NCBI GenBank assembly: GCA_018065375.1
Contig: JAGHTJ010000145.1
Span: 1 to 13,090 of the forward strand
Length of the DNA stretch: 13,090 bases
Reading direction: 5' to 3'
From: Candidatus Equinaster intestinalis
GTDB taxonomy: Bacteria; Bacillota_A; Clostridia; Oscillospirales; Acutalibacteraceae
Part shown: piece by piece, positions 7,415-13,090 of the stretch
Layout: every line of letters starts with the position of its first letter
How positions within the stretch are numbered: position 1 is the first letter of the stretch
Translations under genes and position numbers: made by a program
The notes under the pieces: generated by a model
What the model was told of the DNA's origin: nothing
The model's database searches: none
Seen by the model: only the letters and a program-made list of their open reading frames with translations

Positions 7415-9607
7415 AAAACAAAGGAAGAGCAGACAAATTTCCTTGCGGAAGATTTGTATAATGCGGTAGTTGAATACGCCAGAGTTGTTAAAAACAGCGA
7501 TAATATAAATGCTCAGCATGCCAAAAGTATGCTCGAATATTTCTATGAGGATGATTCGGGTGAAAATCTTTCGGAATTTTTTATCAAGATGGCAAATAAG
7601 GGCAGCTATGCAAATGCAAAAGAGCCCATGCTTACTTTCGTGATGCAATCGAACGCGAATGTACTCGCAACCGTTGAGAGCGCGTTAATGGTTGCCTGCG
7701 CCGATGCTTATAATGGTGCTAAGAGCGATGGCGATGTAAGCTTCCTTACCGGAATCCAGACCGAAATATTCAGAAGAGGTATGCCCGGTTATAAAAATGC
7801 TCTCGCATATGCAGAATATGATATTTATGTTCAGGATATACTCACCACCTTGCCCGATGTTCAGGCTGATATTAATTTTTATATGGGCAGCCTCTATAAG
7901 CTCGAGGACGATCTTGAAGAAATGGCTGCAATGCAGGAAGAAGCAATAGCCGGAGAATTGCCGGCAAATGCGAGTATTATTGCATACAAGGCTAAAAAGG
8001 ATGAAATCCGTAAAGCTGCGGCAGATGAAGCAAATATTTACGGACTGACTCCGGAACAGCAGGATGCTGCAAAAAGACTTATACTGTTTGAAGAGTATTA
8101 TGATAAGTTATCAATGGCAGAGAAAAAACAGTATACAAACGGCAGAATACTCTATAAAGCTCTTTCAGACTGTAAATATCTTGGCTATTTTGAGAACGGA
8201 GAATATGAATATCAAAATCTTTTGGAACTTATTATGGCCCACGATGATATGAAAGACTATAAGAATGAAGATTTCTATCCTATTATAAATAAGCTCACAA
8301 AAGGCCAGCGCTCACTTTTGAAGGTAGGCCTTTCACAGCTGCTTTCCTCGGTAATAGTACCTGCCGATATTATGAATGTAACCTTTGAAGGAATGCTTGA
8401 TATTGTAAACGAAAAAGCAGAAACCGAAAGTGAAAAAATAAAAAAAGGCGATGTTGTATCGGTTTACAATGGTGTTGACCGCTCCCTCTTTAAGCCAAAC
8501 AGCGGCATTGCGCTTACAAGTAAGGCAATAGAGGCAAAATGCTCAAAGCCCTTTACACATATTGAAACAACCTCGGAAAAGGTTGACGAAATATGCAATA
8601 TTATTGCTATTGCCGCCGGCGGTGTGGCAGCCACATGCCTTATAACCGGTGCCGGAATAGCAACCTATGCATTTATTACATTGCAAGCACAGTTTGCAAG
8701 TGTTTCTGCTCAGGTTTTAGCAGGCTCTCTGTTTGAAGTCCCCTATGCCGCGGCTTCGGTTTTAGGAATATCTCTCGAAACAACTTACGGTACTCTCGGT
8801 ATTTCGCAAGCCATAGGCGGGGTTGCGCTTTCTGCTGCCGATACAGCTCCTACATTCGGGCGCTGCCTTACCGCATTCCTCGGAACTACTTTTGGTACAG
8901 TTCTTAACTGGGTTAATATTGCCGCAATCGGTGTTATGATTATTGTTCTGGCAATAAAACTTTTGTGGCCGCTGATAGCGGACGAGGGCGATACGGCATA
9001 TGTTAATATTCCCCGTGTAATGTGTTCTTATCAGCCGGTTTACGGCCAAAAGGTCGAGCAGGGCAAGGACGAAGTACTGGATTATATGTATTATTACGGC
9101 GTGGTAAACCCGCTGCTGACCGAAACCGATCAGGCAAGAGCAAAAGAGACAAGGAAAAATGACCCCAGCCCTGATTTGAATATTTTGAATCATAAGATAG
9201 GCGATGTTTGCAACTGGACATTAAAGGGTATAAGCCGCCAGTGGGTTGCGCTCTATACCTCTACCGACGAAAAATCGGGCGATCCGATTCTTGCAAACAC
9301 CTTTAAGGTATTAACCAGCTCCGGTAGTTTGAACAGCGATTCGGATTTAACTCCGGTTGTAAAGTTCAACGAAACCACAACATTTGATTTCCACCAGGCA
9401 TACGGAATCTCCATAAACGAAAATGTATCGTCCAGATATCTTGCCTATAAAATGGAAAAACCGACAGCCACCCAAAGCGGCAGCGTATTCTCCGATTTCA
9501 CCCTCTGGGGCGGAATTATAGCAGGTCTTGTGCTCGGCGGCGGTGCAGGCGCACTTGTGACCTACGGTGTTATCCGCAAACGCAAAGAGAAAACCGTTGA
9601 AGCATAA
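7025..9607 (+). CDS. Tethered surface protein, tandem paralogue A (860 aa)
   Basis: The signal peptide is long (residues 1-36, cleavage likely AYA-A) and has a WW pair at 12-13. Residues 43-126 carry one degenerate beta-prism-like unit (YLAYTTT followed by AIRSIKAMNM and GGWSYEEY), which aligns with the start of the giant protein upstream. A helix-rich region then runs to about 475, including an acidic, Ala/Glu-rich stretch near 290-345. The block GVDRSLF...GIALTS (483-499) matches YIAITS in the giant protein. Two hydrophobic segments (about 523-553 and 627-651) flank a roughly 70-residue Ala/Gly/Ser-rich, charge-poor loop. The C-terminal ectodomain (652-827) includes WVALYTSTDEKSGDPI, like WLALYYTRDPSAG of the giant protein. 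A glycine-rich membrane segment (828-850) and RKRKEK tail end it. A ribosome site (GAGGT, 7014-7018) precedes the start. Function unknown; the hydrophobic pair would suit membrane insertion. Bases 8101-8280 are only 32% GC. Confidence 0.88.
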   Translation: MEQLKMKHSSLWWAAVALTLLLAFLFVIETPLSAYAATSTDKYVKEVIMITASSLSDAQSKLKGINDAEKNAKDRQPKTYYLFEDPIYKCNGLETYLAYTTTNVKANAIRSIKAMNMTGGWSYEEYDKFLKTKEEQTNFLAEDLYNAVVEYARVVKNSDNINAQHAKSMLEYFYEDDSGENLSEFFIKMANKGSYANAKEPMLTFVMQSNANVLATVESALMVACADAYNGAKSDGDVSFLTGIQTEIFRRGMPGYKNALAYAEYDIYVQDILTTLPDVQADINFYMGSLYKLEDDLEEMAAMQEEAIAGELPANASIIAYKAKKDEIRKAAADEANIYGLTPEQQDAAKRLILFEEYYDKLSMAEKKQYTNGRILYKALSDCKYLGYFENGEYEYQNLLELIMAHDDMKDYKNEDFYPIINKLTKGQRSLLKVGLSQLLSSVIVPADIMNVTFEGMLDIVNEKAETESEKIKKGDVVSVYNGVDRSLFKPNSGIALTSKAIEAKCSKPFTHIETTSEKVDEICNIIAIAAGGVAATCLITGAGIATYAFITLQAQFASVSAQVLAGSLFEVPYAAASVLGISLETTYGTLGISQAIGGVALSAADTAPTFGRCLTAFLGTTFGTVLNWVNIAAIGVMIIVLAIKLLWPLIADEGDTAYVNIPRVMCSYQPVYGQKVEQGKDEVLDYMYYYGVVNPLLTETDQARAKETRKNDPSPDLNILNHKIGDVCNWTLKGISRQWVALYTSTDEKSGDPILANTFKVLTSSGSLNSDSDLTPVVKFNETTTFDFHQAYGISINENVSSRYLAYKMEKPTATQSGSVFSDFTLWGGIIAGLVLGGGAGALVTYGVIRKRKEKTVEA
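9200..9405 (+). repeat. 3' near-identical block of the tandem paralogues, copy 1
   Basis: This 206-base block matches 11852-12057 with five differences by eye, four of them silent. It encodes the WTLKGISRQWVALYTSTDEK region of the C-terminal ectodomain. High similarity continues on both sides, from about 8890 to the end of the gene. Confidence 0.85.
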
Positions 9608-9637
9608 AATCAAAACATATAAAGGCAGGAAACTTGT

Positions 9638-10027
9638 ATGGAACAGTTAAAAATGAAACATTCATCCCTTTGGTGGGCGGCGGTTATTTTAACCGTGTTT
9701 CTGGCGTTTTTATTCGTCGTAGAAACACCGTTATCCGCTTATGCGGCAACCGAAACCGGCAAGTATGTTAAAGAGGTTATTATGATTACAGCCTCGAGCC
9801 TTTCGGATGCCCAAAGCAAACTCAAAGGCATAAATGATGACGAGAAAAATGCAAAAGACAGGCAATCGAAAACCTACTATCTGTTCGATGACCCGATTTA
9901 TAAGTGCGACGGTCTCGAAACATATCTTGCCTATACCACCACCGATAAAAAAGCCAATGCCATAAGGTCTATAAAGGCTATGAATATGACCGGTGGCTGG
10001 TCTTACGAAGAGTATGATAAATTCTTG
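9638..10027 (+). repeat. 5' conserved block of the tandem paralogues, copy 2
   Basis: Direct-repeat partner of 7025-7414, of equal length and without indels. Similarity falls sharply after this point. Confidence 0.85.
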
Positions 10028-12259
10028 GCAACAAAGAAAGATGAAACCAAATTAATTGCGGAAGATTTGTATAATGCCGTGCGCGAATATGCAGTAGTTG
10101 TTAAAAACGCCGACAATGCAAATGCTCAGTATGCCAAAAGTATGCTTGAATATTTTTATGAGGACGATAGCGGTAAAAATGTTTCGGATTTCTTCATTTT
10201 TCTTGCAAGTATGGGCACCTATGATAGGGCAAAAGAGCCTTTGATTACTTTTCTTATGCAGGCAAATATGCAGATACTTTCAACAGTGGAAAGTGCATTG
10301 ATGATTGCCTGCGCCGATGCCTATGTAGGCGCTAAGAGCGAGGGTGATATAAACTTCCTTACCGGAATCCAAACCGAAATGTTCAGGAGCGGTATGCCCG
10401 GTTATAAAACCGGCCTCGCGTATGCTGAATATGATATGTATGTTCAGGATATACTCAACTCTTTGCCTGCTTTGCAGTTGGATATCAACAATTATAGGTA
10501 TGGCGGCCATATGTACACCGGCGCTATGGAAGAAATGGCTGCAATGCAGGAGGAGCAGATATACAGCGAACTTCCGGCTGACCCGACTCCCGAGGAATAT
10601 CTGGCTAAAAAGGAAGAAGTCCGCAGGCTGGCGGCAGATGATTCCAATCCTTACGGACTGCCTGAGGACCAGGTGGAGGCGGCAAAACAGCTTGTTGCCT
10701 TTGAAAACTATTATGCTGAATTATCAATGGAAGAGCAATCGGCGTATACAAGCGGCAAATTGTTTTATGATGCGCTTTCAAGCTGTGAGTACTTGGGATA
10801 CCCCGTAGGCAATGGCTATGAGTATAGCAGTCTTTTGGACCTTGTTATGCTTCACAGTAAAATGGAAGATTATAAGAACGAAGATTTCTATCCTATTATA
10901 AACAAACTCACAAAAGGTCAGCGCGCGCTTTTGAAGGTAGGCTTCCCGCAGCTTCTTTCCTCCGTAATAACACCTAAGACAATTATGGAAAGCTCGCTTA
11001 CCGGAGTGTTGGATGCCGTAAATGCAAAGGCAGAAACCGAATCGGAGATAATACATAAAGGCGATGTTGTGTCGGTTTACAATGGTGTTGACCGCTCACT
11101 CTTTAAGCCTAACAGCGGCATTGCGCTTACAAGTGTAGCGATTCAGGCGAAATTTGAAAAGCCTTTTACACATATTGAAACAACCTCGGAAAAGGTTGAA
11201 AGAATTTGCAGTATTATTATTCTTGCCGCCGGCGGTGTGGCAGCGGCATCTCTCTTAACAATGACGGGATTTGCGGCGGTTGCATATTTTTCATTTCAGG
11301 CGCAGTTTGCTGCGGCAGCCACCGAAATGATTACGGTTGCCACTAGGAATATGTTTACATACAGTACCGGTTGGGTATTGGAGTTTCTGGGACAGTCTAT
11401 TTCAACAGATATCGCATTTGAACGCGGTGTCGGATGGACCGTAACACAGACTATGAACGGCATTACAACTGTTACTTCAAGGGGAGCAACCGCAACGGCT
11501 ACAACATTTTCAAGGTGCTTTATGACATTCCTCGGATCTTCCTTCGGTACATTCCTTAACTGGGTTAATATTGCCGCCATCGGTGTTATGATTATCGTCT
11601 TTGCCATAAGTATCCTGTGGCCGATGATAGCGGACGAGGGCGATACGGCATATGTTAATATCCCTCGTGTAATGTGCGCTTATCAGCCGATTTACGGCCA
11701 AAAGGTAGAGGAGGGCAAGGACGCCGTTGAAGATTATATGTATTATTACGGTGTAGTAAACCCGCTGCTTAACTCTGACGACCAGAAAAGAGCGGCAACA
11801 ACCGAGAAAAATGCCACCGACGGCGATTTGAATATTTTGAATCATAAGATAGGCGATGTCTGCAACTGGACATTAAAGGGTATCAGCCGCCAGTGGGTTG
11901 CGCTCTATACCTCTACCGACGAAAAGTCGGGCGATCCGATTCTTGCAAACACCTTTAAGGTATTAACCAGCTCCGGTAGTTTGAACGGCGATTCGGATTT
12001 AACTCCGGTTGTAAAGTTCAACGAAACCACAACATTTGATTTCCATCAGGCATACGGCGCCGCTACAAACAAAAATGTAGACTCCAGATACCTTGCCTAT
12101 AAAATGGAAAAAACGACAGCCACCCAAAGCGGCAGCGTATTCTCCGATTTCACCCTCTGGGGCGGAATTATAGCCGGTCTCGTGCTCGGCGGCGGTGCAG
12201 GCGCACTTGTGACCTACGGTGTTATCCGCAAACGCAAAAAAGAAACAGCCAACGCATAA
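9638..12259 (+). CDS. Tethered surface protein, tandem paralogue B (873 aa)
   Basis: This is a tandem copy of the preceding gene, with the same signal peptide, N-terminal unit, helical region, GVDRSLF...GIALTS block, paired hydrophobic segments, C-terminal ectodomain, glycine-rich anchor and basic tail. Its first 41 bases are identical to those of paralogue A, and a 206-base block near the 3' end differs at only five positions. The middle is much less alike: the helical region around residues 285-410 and especially the loop between the two hydrophobic segments, which explains the 13 extra residues. In that loop B has Thr-rich, charged sequence (ERGVGWTVTQTMNGITTVTSRGATATATT) where A has Ala/Gly/Ser-rich sequence. 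A ribosome site (GCAGGA, 9625-9630) lies seven bases before the start, in a 30-base gap. Co-expression of two near-matched partners suggests a heteromeric complex or variants of one protein. No catalytic motif is seen. Confidence 0.88.
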   Translation: MEQLKMKHSSLWWAAVILTVFLAFLFVVETPLSAYAATETGKYVKEVIMITASSLSDAQSKLKGINDDEKNAKDRQSKTYYLFDDPIYKCDGLETYLAYTTTDKKANAIRSIKAMNMTGGWSYEEYDKFLATKKDETKLIAEDLYNAVREYAVVVKNADNANAQYAKSMLEYFYEDDSGKNVSDFFIFLASMGTYDRAKEPLITFLMQANMQILSTVESALMIACADAYVGAKSEGDINFLTGIQTEMFRSGMPGYKTGLAYAEYDMYVQDILNSLPALQLDINNYRYGGHMYTGAMEEMAAMQEEQIYSELPADPTPEEYLAKKEEVRRLAADDSNPYGLPEDQVEAAKQLVAFENYYAELSMEEQSAYTSGKLFYDALSSCEYLGYPVGNGYEYSSLLDLVMLHSKMEDYKNEDFYPIINKLTKGQRALLKVGFPQLLSSVITPKTIMESSLTGVLDAVNAKAETESEIIHKGDVVSVYNGVDRSLFKPNSGIALTSVAIQAKFEKPFTHIETTSEKVERICSIIILAAGGVAAASLLTMTGFAAVAYFSFQAQFAAAATEMITVATRNMFTYSTGWVLEFLGQSISTDIAFERGVGWTVTQTMNGITTVTSRGATATATTFSRCFMTFLGSSFGTFLNWVNIAAIGVMIIVFAISILWPMIADEGDTAYVNIPRVMCAYQPIYGQKVEEGKDAVEDYMYYYGVVNPLLNSDDQKRAATTEKNATDGDLNILNHKIGDVCNWTLKGISRQWVALYTSTDEKSGDPILANTFKVLTSSGSLNGDSDLTPVVKFNETTTFDFHQAYGAATNKNVDSRYLAYKMEKTTATQSGSVFSDFTLWGGIIAGLVLGGGAGALVTYGVIRKRKKETANA
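11852..12057 (+). repeat. 3' near-identical block of the tandem paralogues, copy 2
   Basis: Direct-repeat partner of 9200-9405. The similarity extends through the C-terminal anchor to the stop codon. Confidence 0.85.
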
Positions 12260-12264
12260 AGGAG
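12258..12264 (+). promoter_or_regulatory. Shine-Dalgarno sequence setting the lipoprotein start
   Basis: AAAGGAG overlaps the stop codon of the preceding gene and lies eight bases before the ATG at 12273. An in-frame upstream start at 12219 would place 18 hydrophilic residues before the lipoprotein signal, so it is rejected. Confidence 0.7.
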
Positions 12265-12272
12265 CAAGAAAA

Positions 12273-12965
12273 ATGAAAAAATCAAAGTTAAAATTATGGC
12301 TTTCGGTTTTTGCCGCCGCACTGCTGATTTTATCAATGTTTTCCGCTTGTTCCCCTAAAAAATCATTAAGTCTCGAAGTGGAATTTGAGATTAAGGAAGA
12401 GGAAAGAGTGTATTACATAGGCGATGAGTTTGATAGCTCGGTTGCAGTCTCCGATGGCTATGTTTCCAGAATACCCAAAATTTTCGTGGTAGATGCCAAG
12501 GGCAATAAATCGGAAGATATCTCCCATAGCGATAAGGTAACCTTTACCGGCTACGATATGCAAACAGCAGGCAAGCAGACAGTCACCGTAGCTTATAAGG
12601 ACGGCGAAAAGTTTGCCGAAACTACCTACGAAATCGAGGTAATCGACCAGAAAATCATCTTTATTGAGGCGAGCGACCCGATGCACTTAAAGTACGGTGC
12701 ATTTAAGGTGGGCGAGAAGTTCACCACCTACGGCACCAATGAAAACGGCGATGCGGTCGGTGTAACTGTTGTTCTGCATATGGAAGATTCAAGCAAACCC
12801 GAGGTTTCCTACTTTACAAACGCCCCCGAGATAAGCGGCTTAGAGGTAGATACCTCCGGCTGTGAGCTTGATGATTCGGGTAAGTTCACAAAGCCCGGCA
12901 CATTTACCGTTCGCTTAACCTACCGCAATTTCAAAACAACATACCAGATAAAAGTTGAAGAATAA
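12273..12965 (+). CDS. Lipoprotein with Ig-like domains
   Basis: This 230-residue protein has a lipoprotein signal peptide: a basic start (MKKSKLK), a hydrophobic core and a lipobox FSAC with the lipidated cysteine at 26. The -3 residue is Phe, slightly off the usual Leu/Val/Ile. Residues 45-125 match a bacterial Ig-like domain of the Big_3 type, with YYIGDEFD near the start, FTGYDMQTAGKQTVTVAY in the middle and a closing strand TTYEIEVID. Residues 126-230 look like a second, degenerate Ig-like domain: FKVGEKF near its start, then PGTFTVRLTYRNFKTTYQIKVEE at its end. No enzyme motif is present. Such domains usually act as spacers or in binding at the cell surface. The gene starts 13 bases after the preceding stop and is probably the last of the operon, so it may bind or assist the tethered proteins encoded upstream; that is inference. 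Confidence 0.85.
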   Translation: MKKSKLKLWLSVFAAALLILSMFSACSPKKSLSLEVEFEIKEEERVYYIGDEFDSSVAVSDGYVSRIPKIFVVDAKGNKSEDISHSDKVTFTGYDMQTAGKQTVTVAYKDGEKFAETTYEIEVIDQKIIFIEASDPMHLKYGAFKVGEKFTTYGTNENGDAVGVTVVLHMEDSSKPEVSYFTNAPEISGLEVDTSGCELDDSGKFTKPGTFTVRLTYRNFKTTYQIKVEE

Positions 12966-12982
12966 AAACATTGCACAAGATC

Positions 12983-13010
12983 GTAGGGGAGGGTCTCTGC
13001 GCCCTCCCGC
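12983..13010 (+). repeat. GTAGGG-led hairpin repeat, unit 1
   Basis: GTAG is followed by a perfect 7-bp inverted repeat, GGGAGGG (12987-12993) and CCCTCCC (13002-13008), with an 8-base loop. It starts 17 bases after the lipoprotein stop. No T-run follows, so it is not a canonical terminator, although the stem could protect the mRNA 3' end. Similar intergenic hairpins led by GTAGGGGCG are, from memory, common in gut Clostridia genomes. Confidence 0.65.
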
Positions 13011-13028
13011 AAAATACGGCAAACTTAA

Positions 13029-13054
13029 CGGAACGAGCAAGCCCGTTCCCTACA
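13029..13054 (-). repeat. GTAGGG-led hairpin repeat, unit 2 (inverted)
   Basis: Read on the minus strand this begins TGTAGGGAACG. GGAACG (13030-13035) pairs with CGTTCC (13044-13049) over an 8-base loop, the same loop length as unit 1. The lead sequence is shared with unit 1, while the stem arms differ but still pair. Confidence 0.6.
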
Positions 13055-13080
13055 CCGCTCAATAAAATTGGTATCACCTA

Positions 13081-13090
13081 TGTAGGGGCG
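13081..13090 (+). repeat. GTAGGG-led repeat, unit 3 (cut by window edge)
   Basis: The last ten bases, TGTAGGGGCG, repeat the lead sequence of the two hairpins before it. The rest lies outside the window, so the stem cannot be checked. Confidence 0.45.

Noticed and set aside
9638..12259. Paralogue B as an assembly duplication artefact
   Set aside because: The middle of the gene differs widely, there is a 13-residue length change and many substitutions, and the spacer and ribosome site differ, so it is a genuine second gene.
12987..13008. Hairpin after the lipoprotein gene as an intrinsic terminator
   Set aside because: The stem is strong, but the bases after it are GCAAAATACGG with no T-run on the plus strand, and the lead sequence recurs nearby, so a dispersed repeat explains it better.

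Overview
The window looks like one continuous plus-strand operon from a monoderm (Gram-positive-type) bacterium, most likely a gut-type member of class Clostridia. I infer this from the G-rich Shine-Dalgarno sequences, the lipoprotein and tail-anchored surface proteins, a PrsW-like protease, and the GTAGGG-led hairpin repeats at the right edge. No sequence search was possible, so the lineage is an inference.

Layout, left to right. (1) 1-648: 3' part of a gene for a polytopic membrane protein of unknown function, cut by the window edge. (2) 636-1301: a PrsW-like intramembrane metalloprotease with its glutamate pair and histidines intact. (3) 1291-7005: a 1904-residue secreted and membrane-tethered protein with a 78-residue uncharged hydrophobic core and a long ectodomain built of diverged repeats. 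(4) 7025-9607 and (5) 9638-12259: two tandem paralogues of 860 and 873 residues, with the same plan as (3) but a much shorter C-terminal ectodomain. (6) 12273-12965: a lipoprotein with one clear and one degenerate Ig-like domain. (7) 12966-13090: a non-coding tail carrying GTAGGG-type hairpin repeats. The first three genes overlap one another, and the later gaps are 19, 30 and 13 bases. I see no internal promoter or intrinsic terminator.

The common theme is the cell surface. Proteins 3, 4 and 5 share an order: signal peptide, N-terminal unit resembling a MABP-like beta-prism repeat, helical region, a conserved block ending in G.IALTS or Y.IAITS, long hydrophobic region, further ectodomain, C-terminal membrane anchor and a basic tail. 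The family resembles large uncharacterised clostridial surface proteins; I know of no assigned function. A working hypothesis is a tethered surface complex whose members insert or oligomerise in membranes, with the PrsW-like protease and the first membrane protein serving processing, release or signalling, and the Ig-like lipoprotein as an accessory. The tandem paralogues have near-identical ends and diverged middles, which suggests duplication followed by gene conversion or diversifying selection.
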